Shown: piece by piece, positions 48,275 through 57,376 of the stretch | Layout of the letters: every line of letters starts with the position of its first letter | Position numbering within the stretch: the stretch's first letter is position 1 | Source of the DNA: Rheinheimera oceanensis | Lineage (GTDB): Bacteria; Pseudomonadota; Gammaproteobacteria; Enterobacterales; Alteromonadaceae | Direction: 5' to 3' | DNA: 64,000 nt | Assembly: GCF_018831085.1 (NCBI RefSeq) | Contig: NZ_JAGPNM010000002.1 | Coordinates: 690,445-754,444, forward strand | Position numbers and translations under genes: made by a program | The notes under the pieces: model-generated | Database searches by the model: none | Seen by the model: the letters and a program-made list of their open reading frames with translations, nothing else | Told to the model about the DNA's origin: nothing

Positions 48275-48289
48275 GCTAATGCTAAAGAT

Positions 48290-48314
48290 AAAGGCGCCGA
48301 CAGGCGCCTTTATT
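48290..48314 (+). terminator. rpoD operon terminator
   Basis: AAAGGCGCC-GACA-GGCGCCTTT is a perfect 9-bp stem with a terminal A/T tract, 15 bp after rpoD. Confidence 0.9.
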
Positions 48315-48456
48315 CTATCAGTCTAAAAAACCAGCAGTTAATCGCCTCAACCGGCACAAGCCGGATGACAAAGCAGAGAAAACTTCTTATACTGCCTGCC
48401 GTTTCCTATAGGTATATAAATAGGATACACCTGAAAGCCGTATAATAAGTTTCAAT

Positions 48457-48600
48457 GGCCCCATAGCTCAGTTGGCTGAGGGGCGGTCGCCGTAAGGCGA
48501 TAAGGGGTGACTTAACGTCACGCCGAAAGACACGAAGGTGAGACCGTGGATGGTCGAGCCGGAATGAAGCTACAGGATGTACCCTGGCAGCTGATTAGAA
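48457..48600 (+). ncRNA. Candidate structured RNA starting with the 5' end of tRNA-Ile2
   Basis: Positions 48457-48475 repeat exactly the first 19 nt of the tRNA-Ile gene at 48611, and the 8 nt before both copies are also alike. The first copy then diverges into about 125 nt with successive hairpins: TCGCC-GTAA-GGCGA (48487-48500, GNRA loop), GTGAC-TTAAC-GTCAC (48507-48521), GACC-GTGGAT-GGTC (48542-48555) and GCTaCAGG / CCTGgcAGC (48569-48591). A perfect TATAAT (48441-48446) lies 10 bp upstream and would also drive the tRNA. It has no ORF and cannot fold as a tRNA. No known RNA family was recognised. Confidence 0.5.
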
Positions 48601-48610
48601 AGTTTCACAT

Positions 48611-48687
48611 GGCCCCATAGCTCAGTTGGTTAGAGCGCTCGACTCATAATCGATCGGTCGCTGGTTCGAGTCCAGCTGGGGCCACCA
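48611..48687 (+). tRNA. ileX: tRNA-Ile2 (anticodon CAT, lysidine-modified)
   Basis: A 77-nt cloverleaf with acceptor GGCCCCA/TGGGGCC, D arm GCTC-GAGC, anticodon loop CTCATAA, T arm GCTGG-TTCGAGT-CCAGC and encoded CCA. Anticodon CAT could be Met, but the sequence follows E. coli ileX (GACTCATAATCG then GGTCGCTGGTTC), so it is the minor Ile tRNA that TilS converts to read AUA. Confidence 0.92.
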
Positions 48688-48738
48688 TTCTTAAAGGCTT
48701 GTCGTTTTACCCCCACTTATTGAAATATGTTCGGTCCC

Positions 48739-49869
48739 TTATACTCGGACTAAGCCCATTAGTGGTTCAAAAGAATACAACGCTGGCCTACGTCCAGAAG
48801 CTTCCTCTACCGTATGAATAATACCCTCGTCCAGTAAAATCCGAGTAAACCTTGCTGCTGTTGCTTGCGGGATACCGCTGTGTGAAGTGAATTTGTTATT
48901 TCTGAAAACTGGGTTTGTAAACACGAAATCAAGTGCAGTCACACTCCACTTTGAAGATAACACTTCAGAAAACGTCTGCTTCAAGTTCTCATAAAGAGTT
49001 CTTATATCTTCGGCAATTGATAAATTTCTCACCGCTTGCTGCTCTATCGCCCTCAAAAAGAACGAGCACCACTCTTCCCAATTACCTGTCTCCGAAACGC
49101 TTCTCATCGTGTCAATATATTCATCTTTGTGCTCTTCAAAGTATCCACTAACATAAAAGTGAGGCGCAGATATAACCCCAGACTTCCATAGCATTAATGT
49201 TATTAACATCCGCCCAATTCTGCCATTGCCATCTTTAAAAGGATGCAGTGCCTCAAATTCGATATGAGTCATTGCTGCTTTAATTAGAGCTGGTTCGGTA
49301 CTTTCACTTATATATTTAAACAATATATCTAGACCATCCTGCAGCTTCTCTGGCTGAATCGGTACGAAGAGAATTTTTCGCTTGTACTTATCTGCTAAAT
49401 AATTTTGCTCGGTTTTGAATTCTCCCGGAGATTTCAACGCCCCCCGCCCAAACGACAGTAGTCTTTGATGCACTCCCTTTATCATAGATTGCGAAATAGG
49501 ATATCCGTCATTTAGTGCGCCCTGTGCGGCTTTCAAGGCTCTTTGGTAAAGTATTGTTTCTATCACTTCTGAGCGCACGTTAGTTGAGTCAGCAGTATCA
49601 GCTTCATGATCCGCTTCGTATTTTAAGATCTCATCCATCGTGCTAACCGTTCCTTCCATTCTAGATGAAATAACAGCTTCTTGGTTTCTAAGCGGGGCTA
49701 GTAAAATCTCACTATTGTGCATATTTTTTAGCATTTGGTCATATCGCGCTATTGCATCAGTAGCCTTTATTAAGTTATCAACAAAGTGCCCGTAATCTAA
49801 CTTTGTAGGTGGGAACTGGTCGTAGTGATAATGTACGGCATTTTCTAAATCAAGCTGCATAACTGACAT
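48739..49869 (-). CDS. Fic-family protein, class II (N-terminal inhibitory helix)
   Basis: A 376-residue Fic protein. The Fic core has HPFKDGNGRIGR at residues 209-220, the complete catalytic motif for AMP transfer. SSRMEG at 68-73 fits the inhibitory S/TxxxE/NG helix, so activity should be self-restrained. A Fic_N domain precedes the core, and a winged-helix-like region (about 290-370) follows. Such proteins AMPylate targets such as DNA gyrase or elongation factors, or serve in toxin systems; no separate antitoxin gene is seen. The gene is AT-rich compared with its neighbours and lies just after tRNA-Ile, suggesting transfer. Confidence 0.93.
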   Translation of the reverse strand: MSVMQLDLENAVHYHYDQFPPTKLDYGHFVDNLIKATDAIARYDQMLKNMHNSEILLAPLRNQEAVISSRMEGTVSTMDEILKYEADHEADTADSTNVRSEVIETILYQRALKAAQGALNDGYPISQSMIKGVHQRLLSFGRGALKSPGEFKTEQNYLADKYKRKILFVPIQPEKLQDGLDILFKYISESTEPALIKAAMTHIEFEALHPFKDGNGRIGRMLITLMLWKSGVISAPHFYVSGYFEEHKDEYIDTMRSVSETGNWEEWCSFFLRAIEQQAVRNLSIAEDIRTLYENLKQTFSEVLSSKWSVTALDFVFTNPVFRNNKFTSHSGIPQATAARFTRILLDEGIIHTVEEASGRRPALYSFEPLMGLVRV

Positions 49870-50114
49870 TAGGCTCTCACAAAATTCGAAATATATTTAT
49901 CTATGGATTTAGTCTATTATATTGCACTTTTTTTGTACATCAAAAAATTACAATTATGAGTAACAAATGGATTTGACACTCACTTTTAGATATTTAATTC
50001 ATTAGTAATGTGTATTTAGGAAATTGAAAATATCTAATTTTTTGAACTATACTACTTCCACTTCAAGCTCTGACTCTGTACACCTGAGACCCTACATTTT
50101 GATTCCTATGTCTT

Positions 50115-50394
50115 TAACTCTCTAGACTCTCATTCTCTTAGACTTTTGAGAATCTAACTCCTTTGACCTCTACTAATTAAGCTCTAACTCTCTAGACTCT
50201 CATTCTCTTAAACTTTTGAGAATCTAACTCCTTTGACCTTTATTAATTAAGCTCTAACTCTCTAGACTCTCATTCTCTTAAACTTTTGAGAATCTAACTC
50301 CTTTGACCTCTACTAATTAAGCTCTAACTCTCTAGACTCTCATTCTCTTAAACTTTTGAGAATCTAACTCCTTTGACTTCTATTAATTAAATGA
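50115..50394. repeat. Four tandem 70-bp repeats in an AT-rich spacer
   Basis: The unit starting TAACTCTCTAGACTCTCATT repeats at 50115, 50185, 50255 and 50325 with only a few substitutions. Each unit has an internal hairpin ATTCTC ... GAGAAT and ends with TAATTAA. It fills most of the 605-bp gap 49870-50474, for which no gene is visible. CRISPR spacing is excluded because units are contiguous. It may bind a protein (centromere- or iteron-like) or act as a recombination hotspot. Confidence 0.88.
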
Positions 50395-50474
50395 ACTTCC
50401 CCAAAACACTTTAGCAGTGCTTATTGCTTTGGCTTACACTCAATTACCCGTAGTTATTTTAATGACGTAACCCT

Positions 50475-51473
50475 ATGCATTTACCGGAAGTTCCTGATAA
50501 TGAAGCTGAGCGGCTGCAGGCGCTGGTTGCCTCGGGCTTGCTGGACGATACATCAAGCGATGAATTTGACCGTTTTACCCGGCTGGCCCAGGCCTTGTTT
50601 GGCTGTAAGATATCGCTGTTCAGCCTGATTGATGAGCGCCGGCAATGGTTTAAATCGCGCCAGGGCATTGCGCTAAAAGAAACACCAAGAGATATATCGT
50701 TTTGTGCCCACGCGATATTTAACGATACGTTGCTATATGTACCGGATGCGACGGCAGATGAACGCTTTGCTGATAACCCGCTGGTAACCGGCGAACCTGC
50801 CATACGGCTATATGCCGGCGTGCCGCTGCACTCAGTTGACGGCCTGCCGCTGGGTACTTTGTGTATTATTGACGATATGCCGCGTGAGTTGAACCCGCTA
50901 CAACTTACCTTGCTACAGGATCTGGCTGCACTGGCCGAAACCGAAATAGCCCGCAGCACACTGACAAAACAAACCGCCCAACTGCTCCAGGATAAAAAGC
51001 AGCAGGAACAGCACCGGCAACGGCTGGCTGCATTTATTGACAGTTCGCGCCTGGCTACCTGGGAATGGAATGTGCAAACCGGCGATGTAATTTTTAACGA
51101 ACGCTGGGCAGAAATGCTGGGGTACGCCTTGTATGATTTACTGCCGTTAAGTTTTGATACCTGGTTAAAGCTGGTGCATCCGGCCGACAGAGTAAGGTCT
51201 GAGCGCCTGCTGCAACAGCACTTCGACGGCGAACAGGCACATTACGAAATGGAATGCCGTATGCAGCATAAAGACGGCCACTGGGTATGGATTTTAACGC
51301 AGGGCAAGGTAATAAACCGCACAGAGCACGGCCAGCCGCGGTTAATGGCAGGCACACATCAGGATATCAGTGAACGTAAAGCTAACGAGAACGCTATAAC
51401 AGAAGCTTACAGTTTGCTGCAGCGGGTTTGCCGCAATGCCGGGCTGGATATTACTGATTACAATAACCGCTAA
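50475..51473 (+). CDS. GAF-PAS sensor protein without output domain
   Basis: A 332-residue cytoplasmic protein: a short helical start, a GAF domain (about 20-165; RQWFKSRQG, GVPLHSVDGLPLGTL), a coiled coil (about 165-190), and a PAS/PAC domain (about 190-310; WEWNVQTGDVIFNERWAEMLGY, DGHWVWIL; the first motif is described across residues 197-218). It then ends after about 25 residues with no kinase, GGDEF or EAL domain. It may bind a partner, be a single-component sensor, or be a remnant of a larger receptor. Confidence 0.78.
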   Translation: MHLPEVPDNEAERLQALVASGLLDDTSSDEFDRFTRLAQALFGCKISLFSLIDERRQWFKSRQGIALKETPRDISFCAHAIFNDTLLYVPDATADERFADNPLVTGEPAIRLYAGVPLHSVDGLPLGTLCIIDDMPRELNPLQLTLLQDLAALAETEIARSTLTKQTAQLLQDKKQQEQHRQRLAAFIDSSRLATWEWNVQTGDVIFNERWAEMLGYALYDLLPLSFDTWLKLVHPADRVRSERLLQQHFDGEQAHYEMECRMQHKDGHWVWILTQGKVINRTEHGQPRLMAGTHQDISERKANENAITEAYSLLQRVCRNAGLDITDYNNR

Positions 51474-51523
51474 AACCATTAACGCCCGGCCGGTAAGTAT
51501 AAACCTGGCGGCCGGGCAATTAT

Positions 51524-52689
51524 TTATTGTGCCGCCGCTGCAGTAGCGCCGGTAGCGGCCAGTTCAGCCTGTGGCATCAGCGCCCGCCACCAAAAACTGT
51601 TTTGCGCCACAGTGTTATGCAGTTGTGATACAGACACCACCCGGCCAAATTCTGGCGTTAACAATGCCGTGTCTGTTTGTTCTGCGGCAGCACTCACCCG
51701 CTCCAGTGGTTCATACCAGGCATGAAAGGCTAAATCAAAAGTGCCGTTGTGTACCGGCACCATAACCTGGCCTTTTACATCCAGGTGCGCCTGTACGCTT
51801 TGCTCCGGCGTCATATGAATATGCGCCCAGTCGTTATCGTAAGCGCCGGTTTCAATAAAGCTGATATCAAAGGGGCCGTATTTATTGCCTATTTGCTCAA
51901 AACCATCAAAGTACCCGGAATCGCCGCTGAAATACACCGCACCGGCCAGGGTTTTAATGACCCAGGAACCCACAATGTATTATTGCCATCACCAATACCA
52001 CGGCCGGAGAAATGCTGCGTTGGCGTAAAGGCAATCAGCGCATTGTCGCTGGCCTGTTCCTGCCACCAGTCAAAACGCTGAATTTTTTCCGCCGCCACGC
52101 CCCATTTCTGTAAATCTGTTTCTACCCCCAGCGGCACCAGAAACTGCGCAGTCTTCGCCGCCAGTTGCTTAATACTGGCTTTATCTAAATGATCATAATG
52201 GTTATGCGAGATCAGCACCTTAGCGATGGGGGGCAACTCAGCAATACTGATGGGCGCCTGATGAAAGCGCTTTGGCCCCAGAAAGGAAAACGGCGAAGCA
52301 CGCTGCGAAAATACCGGGTCCAGCAGCCAGTATTCGCCATATATTTTCAGCAGTACCGATGAATGTCCCAGCTTAACAAAGTGCAGGTCATTGTCCGGCA
52401 AGGCATCAAGTTGCTGCCGGCTCAGTGGCAACAGCGGTATGGCTTTCGCCGGCACTTTGTCTACTGCCGGCTCAGTGAAATAACGTTTGGTAATTTCCAG
52501 CGTTTTCAGTAAGCCCGGTTGTTCAAAGGCATGCACATTATGAAACTTACCATGCTGATACCGGCTGGCATCAGTTAGAGTTGTTGCATCTACGTTTGCT
52601 ACGATCTTGGTATTTAGCATTACTATTCCTGCCCCTGTCAGCGCCAGACTGCCCAGCAGCCAGCTTAGTGGTTTAATTAATTTGCGCAT
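51524..52689 (-). pseudogene. MBL-fold hydrolase (NAPE-PLD-like), interrupted by a 1-nt frameshift
   Basis: Reading from the ATG at 52689, an N-terminal membrane helix (about 5-25) precedes a metallo-beta-lactamase fold with the zinc motif SHNHYDHLD and QHFSGRG. Near 51970 the frame diverges: the family needs TLW-GSW, and the sequence reads TTGTGG-GTTCC where one more G would restore the frame. The C-terminal half continues in the next frame from 51973 (GSWVIKTL, FSGDSGY, IHMTPEQS) to 51524. A single-base deletion in a G run, or a sequencing error, explains it. The gene is divergent from a TetR regulator and probably its target. Confidence 0.82.
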
Positions 52690-52703
52690 AAGCTCACCAT
52701 ATA

Positions 52704-52762
52704 TAAACTACACCGTGCAGTTTACATATAAAAACACATAAGTAAACTGCTTAGTGCAGTTT
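52704..52762. promoter_or_regulatory. Two TetR-type operators
   Basis: AAACTAC-ACCGT-GCAGTTT (52705-52723) and AAACTGC-TTAGT-GCAGTTT (52744-52762) are 19-bp imperfect and perfect palindromes of the same half-site. Their centres are 39 bp apart, in the gap between the MBL-fold gene and the TetR gene. They are the likely sites of that TetR protein and should regulate both genes. Confidence 0.72.
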
Positions 52763-52809
52763 TTTCTATGCTGCGCTACAATGGCTGTATTAATGCAAGG
52801 CTGAAAACG

Positions 52810-53412
52810 ATGAAACTAACCGACAAAAAACGCATGCAAATACTTGATGCGGCAGAAGAACTATTCCACAGCAGCGGTGTGGAGCATACCAGCATGGACC
52901 AACTGGCCCTGCAGGCTAAAGTATCAAAACGCACGGTATACAACCATTTCGCCACTAAGGATGCGCTGTTTCAGGCGATATTGCAGCGCATGTTCGACAA
53001 ACTGGCACAGGGCGGCGAAGTGCGTTTTAACGTGGCAGAACCTATTGATCAGCAACTGCGCCGTATAGCGCAGGATGAAGTTGCCCTGCTTAGCTCTGCC
53101 GCTTTTTTACGGGTAGCCAAAATTGCTATTATGCAGGTTATGCAGCGCCCGGAACTGGCGCAGCTGATGAGCGACAGCAGCCTGGGCTGCAAGCGCTATA
53201 TAGACAACTTTTTAACCGACGCCTGCACAGCCGGCGTGCTGAAAATTGCCGATATCCCCTTTGCCGGCAAGCAGTTTATTTATCAGCTAAAGTCTTTTGT
53301 GTTTTATCCCAGCCTGTTTGGCCTGGAGCAACAAACCCCGGCGCAACAGGCGCATATTATTGATGAGGCCATCGCCTTGTTTCTGGCAAGGTATCAGATC
53401 AAACCCGGCTGA
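52810..53412 (+). CDS. TetR/AcrR-family transcriptional regulator
   Basis: The 200-residue protein from the ATG at 52810 has a canonical TetR helix-turn-helix (about residues 20-47, with TSMDQLALQAKVSKRTVYNHF across 33-53) and a helical C-terminal ligand and dimer domain. Starting at 52768 would add 14 residues not seen in the family. It lies divergent from the MBL-fold gene and beside the paired operators, so it probably represses both. The inducer is unknown. Confidence 0.9.
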   Translation: MKLTDKKRMQILDAAEELFHSSGVEHTSMDQLALQAKVSKRTVYNHFATKDALFQAILQRMFDKLAQGGEVRFNVAEPIDQQLRRIAQDEVALLSSAAFLRVAKIAIMQVMQRPELAQLMSDSSLGCKRYIDNFLTDACTAGVLKIADIPFAGKQFIYQLKSFVFYPSLFGLEQQTPAQQAHIIDEAIALFLARYQIKPG

Positions 53413-53440
53413 CAGCCGTTAAGCTGTAGCCGGCTGTTAC

Positions 53441-56400
53441 TTATAAACTGTTTAAAAATGCCAGCAATGCTTCTCTGTCTGCCGATGACAGGTTCTCATA
53501 GTTGATCCTGCTAAGCTCTGCCTCACCACCGTGCCAGCGGATTGCTTCATCAATAGTGCGGGCGCGGCCATCGTGTAAATAGTTAGCATCCGGCGTGCAA
53601 TACTCATGGCCATCCAGGCCAAAAGCGTCCCAACCTATATTGCCTGCTACCCCACCGGTAACACAGGCGGATAACCCCAGGCCCCACAGCGGTGCAGTAC
53701 GCCACTCCGAACCGCCGGCCTCACCTTCGGCTAAGTTATCGGCCAGGCCAGGCCCCATATCATGCAGCAATAAGTCAGTGTACGGGTAGATAGTCTGGTT
53801 ACGCAGCTCTGCCAGCGGGTGATATTCACTGGTTTGAAAGCTCTCAATATGGCAACCGTTGCAGCCGGTAGCATTGAAAACGGCTTTACCCTGCAACACC
53901 TGCGGATCGTTATAGTCACGCTGTGCCCGCACGCCCAGCAACGAGATGTACTTTATCAGGTTATCCAGATGCTGATCGGCCAGCGGTGTACCACCACCAC
54001 AGTTACTCTGGCTGGCACCGCAGTCTGGCGTTGGCAAAACGGTGGTCATTACGCCCATATCAGTATTAAGTGCGGCAGCCACCTGATGCTTTACACTGGC
54101 AGTTGCCGCTTTATAGCCAAAGCGGCCCAAACGGGTTTCACCGGTAACAGGGTCAGTCACACGATGGGCACGGCCGGAAATGCCATCGCCATTGGCATCG
54201 TCAATATCTTCCAGCGCCAGTATCGCCGCTTCAGGTATGGCCTCCAGCAAGCCAATACCGTTTAACTGTGGCGCAATACGGGCCGAGAAAGTATCAGGCA
54301 CAGTACCACTGAACTGGTAGTTGGCTGTGCGCAGGCCGTTATTCTCGGTAAACGAAGCAATAGATGGCATGCTTTCATTGCTGGCACCGCCGTTTCGTCT
54401 CGGTTGTAATACCCGGCCTAATTCAGCATGTGATAAGCCATCGGCATTACCCACCCGAAACACCCACTTATCCAGCGGCGAGCCAACAGCGCCAACCGGC
54501 GCCCGGCCATTACGCACATGGCAACCGGAGCAGCGCTGGTTAATATAATTCGCACCCGCTAACCCTGCCATGCCGGCAAAAATACCGTTTTCGGCGTTTT
54601 CGTCATGGCTGCCGTCAACAAAAGAGGTATGGTGTAAACGCCGCCCCAGTACAAATGGCTGGCCGTTGTCATAGCCTAAATTAGTGGCCATTTGCTGAAA
54701 ATGGCCGTCCGGCTCGGCGGTCATTTGCACATGCAGGGTGGTGTCACCACCTAAACGCGCGCTGGCAGGCAGCGGTATAGAGTCACGCTGTAAGTAACGG
54801 CCCGGCTGAAAAATTTCTTTGTCGGTAACATCCCACGGCACTATGCCCTGGCCAACAATATATAAAAAGGTGGTGCCGTAATAGTTAGCCCGGCCACGCG
54901 GCAGGGTGGAGCCATCTAAAAACTGGCTGACTTCAAACTCCAGTTTATCGCCTACCTGAATCGGCCGGCCTTCGCGGCAGTTATAGCTTTCTTCTTTCCA
55001 GTAATGGGTGTTATCTACCATATTCATTACACCATTACCGCAAAACTCGGCCAGCGTATTCATGCCGATATACCACCAGCGGTTTTCTGCTTCGGTATCG
55101 TGCAGTTTATTTTGTGTCACCACATTCATACGAATACTGCTACCGCCTTTGGCAACATAATCGACAATTTCAATGGCTGCGGTTCTGTCTTCCCAGTAAA
55201 ACGTCAGGTAGTGATCATAGGCCTGAAAATGGTTTTCTTTGGCATGCCGGTCGCGGGCGCGATCAGAAAAGCGGGTAACCAGTGCATCGCCGCGATCATA
55301 CTGAATAGCACTCTCCAGCGGAGTTGTAACGTTATACAACGGTACTACATTTAGTGCTGTCAGCGGGCAACCATTAGCATTTACCGGCGTACCGGCCGGT
55401 GTACTGGGGCAATTGTCCAGCGCATCAGGCACACCATCGCCGTCACTATCCAGGCCCGGATCAGGGTTTGGCCCGCCAGGGTCCGGGTTAGTACCACCGC
55501 CTGTCGTACTCAGGGTAAAGCTTTGCTGTGCCGTATCAATGGCGTAACCATTTGCAGTATCCCAATAGGTAAAAAAGTAGGTCAGCACACTACCCGGTGC
55601 CAAGCCCGATACCAGATAGCTGTTTACCCCGCCAGCCTGTTGCATAGCGACATTAATCTGGCCGCCGTTGTTGACACGGTAATGCACATCAGCCCAGCCG
55701 TTACTGTTAACAAAAAACCGCACGCTGTCGGCGCCGGTTTGCGCCACACCAAAAGCCCCGGCGGCAGTTGGGCAACCGTTGCTATCCACCGCGCTGCCGG
55801 GCGCAGTGTTGGCACATTGGTCCAGGTGATCAGGCACGCCATCACCATCGCTGTCAGCCTGCGTAGTGCCACCGCCACCTTCCCAGACAATATCATCAAT
55901 GGCAAATTCAAAGCTGCTACCGGGTATCTGGCCATCAAGGCTGGCAATATAAAACATACCGGTTAATGCCTGCAGCGCTATTAACTCGCCACGTAAATCG
56001 GCTACCGGAATAGTGACTTCGCTCCAGTCACCGTTACGAACCAACCCATAGCGGCTTTCATTAGCCGGGAAATTCAGCCAGTTTTCATTGGTGTAGGAAT
56101 CGGCAATGCCAATTTTAAAGCCAACGTTGGCCGGAATTTTGATACTGAACTTCATACTGCCGTTGGCAAAGTTGCTCATATCGCGCACCTGCCGGGTTTG
56201 AATACCACCACCAAACCATTGCCCGGGGCTGGTGTAACGCCAGGCAATAACATTATTCCCCTCCAGCGGTGCAGTGTTGCCTGCCACTACAGACGCCTGG
56301 TTCCAGATATAAATATCTGAACTGACACCGGCCTGCAGCTGGTTGGTTGTCGGCGTGGTATCGGTAAAGACACCAAAGCTGCCACTTTCCGGTGGGTTAA

Positions 56401-57376
56401 CATTGCCATGAAATACCTGCCCCATACCGTTTAGCTGGTACACCCGTACATAATCAATATACATCTTTGCCGGTAAGGGTGCGCTAACCTGGGCATTTGT
56501 TGCAGCGTCGGTAAAATTGCCGCCTACCGCCATATTAAACAGCAGGTAGAACGGCTGCTGCAGCTCGCTGGATTCTTCAGTAATGCTGATTGGCGCATCG
56601 TACATATCATACTCAACACCATTGTCTATTACCGTAAAACGCAGCTGGCTGTCTGTCCAATAGGTACGGTAGGTTACAAAGCGGTTACTCAACGGCTGGG
56701 CAGCAACATAAGCGTTGTCGGTTTGCCAGGCCGTCATGGCGGCACAGGTTGGGTTTTGTGGCCCACAGGCCGCATCAGCGTAAAAAATCGCATTAGCGCC
56801 GACATAACTGTTGATATCGGCCCCGGCGTGGCCAGCGTCGCTCCTGCCCTGAGCACTGTGGCCCATTTCCATCATGTCAATTTCGCCCTTGGCAGGCCAG
56901 GTGGCGGTACTGGTACCCAGCATCCAGGCAGCAGGCCATAAACCAATACCCAGCTGCGGCACCCGCAAACGCACCTCAATCATGCCGTACTGCACGGCCA
57001 GTTTTTGCTCGCTGTCAATTTTACCCGAGCTAAAAGCGCGGCCGCCTATAGCGTCGTTGCGCGCCTGCAACACCAGGGCTTTATTACCCGGCTCACCGGG
57101 TACATCTTCAATACTCAGATTATTTGCGCTGTACCACTGCAGTTCCTGATTGCCCCAGCCGCATAAGCCAATAGCGCAGCCGTCGCCTTCTATTTCATTC
57201 CATGTGGCTGTATTAAAGGTGTTGAAGTTGTCCTCAAACAGCAGGTTACCAATAACAGGGTTAGTAACATCTGCCAGTGCCGCGTGCGGTGCACCAAGAC
57301 AACAAAGTGTCAGTAAAGCGGAAAATGACGGCCATAGCGTGGAGCGCTGTGCCGGGGTGTTTTTACTATTTTTCAT
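53441..57376 (-). CDS. Secreted fusion: GH16 beta-glucanase, glucan-binding modules and di-heme oxidoreductase
   Basis: From the Met at 57376 a signal peptide (to about HAALA) precedes, in order (numbering from the upstream Met at 57403): a GH16 domain (about 50-325) with catalytic EIDMME at 174-179; a jelly-roll carbohydrate-binding-like module (about 340-508); a thrombospondin type-3 repeat (517-545, DSDGDGVPD); a CBM56 beta-1,3-glucan module (about 548-632); a second type-3 repeat (651-680); an unassigned region (about 690-945); and a DHOR di-heme cytochrome with CSGCH at 958-962 and CNGCH at 1181-1185 (also PYTDLLLHDMGP). It probably cleaves laminarin-type glucan outside the cell and passes electrons. 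Both catalytic and heme motifs are complete. The fusion is one frame of 1311-1320 residues. Confidence 0.9.
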   Translation of the reverse strand: MKNSKNTPAQRSTLWPSFSALLTLCCLGAPHAALADVTNPVIGNLLFEDNFNTFNTATWNEIEGDGCAIGLCGWGNQELQWYSANNLSIEDVPGEPGNKALVLQARNDAIGGRAFSSGKIDSEQKLAVQYGMIEVRLRVPQLGIGLWPAAWMLGTSTATWPAKGEIDMMEMGHSAQGRSDAGHAGADINSYVGANAIFYADAACGPQNPTCAAMTAWQTDNAYVAAQPLSNRFVTYRTYWTDSQLRFTVIDNGVEYDMYDAPISITEESSELQQPFYLLFNMAVGGNFTDAATNAQVSAPLPAKMYIDYVRVYQLNGMGQVFHGNVNPPESGSFGVFTDTTPTTNQLQAGVSSDIYIWNQASVVAGNTAPLEGNNVIAWRYTSPGQWFGGGIQTRQVRDMSNFANGSMKFSIKIPANVGFKIGIADSYTNENWLNFPANESRYGLVRNGDWSEVTIPVADLRGELIALQALTGMFYIASLDGQIPGSSFEFAIDDIVWEGGGGTTQADSDGDGVPDHLDQCANTAPGSAVDSNGCPTAAGAFGVAQTGADSVRFFVNSNGWADVHYRVNNGGQINVAMQQAGGVNSYLVSGLAPGSVLTYFFTYWDTANGYAIDTAQQSFTLSTTGGGTNPDPGGPNPDPGLDSDGDGVPDALDNCPSTPAGTPVNANGCPLTALNVVPLYNVTTPLESAIQYDRGDALVTRFSDRARDRHAKENHFQAYDHYLTFYWEDRTAAIEIVDYVAKGGSSIRMNVVTQNKLHDTEAENRWWYIGMNTLAEFCGNGVMNMVDNTHYWKEESYNCREGRPIQVGDKLEFEVSQFLDGSTLPRGRANYYGTTFLYIVGQGIVPWDVTDKEIFQPGRYLQRDSIPLPASARLGGDTTLHVQMTAEPDGHFQQMATNLGYDNGQPFVLGRRLHHTSFVDGSHDENAENGIFAGMAGLAGANYINQRCSGCHVRNGRAPVGAVGSPLDKWVFRVGNADGLSHAELGRVLQPRRNGGASNESMPSIASFTENNGLRTANYQFSGTVPDTFSARIAPQLNGIGLLEAIPEAAILALEDIDDANGDGISGRAHRVTDPVTGETRLGRFGYKAATASVKHQVAAALNTDMGVMTTVLPTPDCGASQSNCGGGTPLADQHLDNLIKYISLLGVRAQRDYNDPQVLQGKAVFNATGCNGCHIESFQTSEYHPLAELRNQTIYPYTDLLLHDMGPGLADNLAEGEAGGSEWRTAPLWGLGLSACVTGGVAGNIGWDAFGLDGHEYCTPDANYLHDGRARTIDEAIRWHGGEAELSRINYENLSSADREALLAFLNSL

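Noticed and set aside
48457..48533. A second functional tRNA-Ile gene
   Set aside because: Only the first 19 nt match; no anticodon arm, T arm or CCA follows.
48611..48687. tRNA-Met from the CAT anticodon
   Set aside because: Sequence around the anticodon and variable loop follows E. coli ileX, so Ile2 is preferred.
50115..50394. CRISPR array
   Set aside because: The 70-bp units are contiguous with no unique spacers and no cas genes are in the window.
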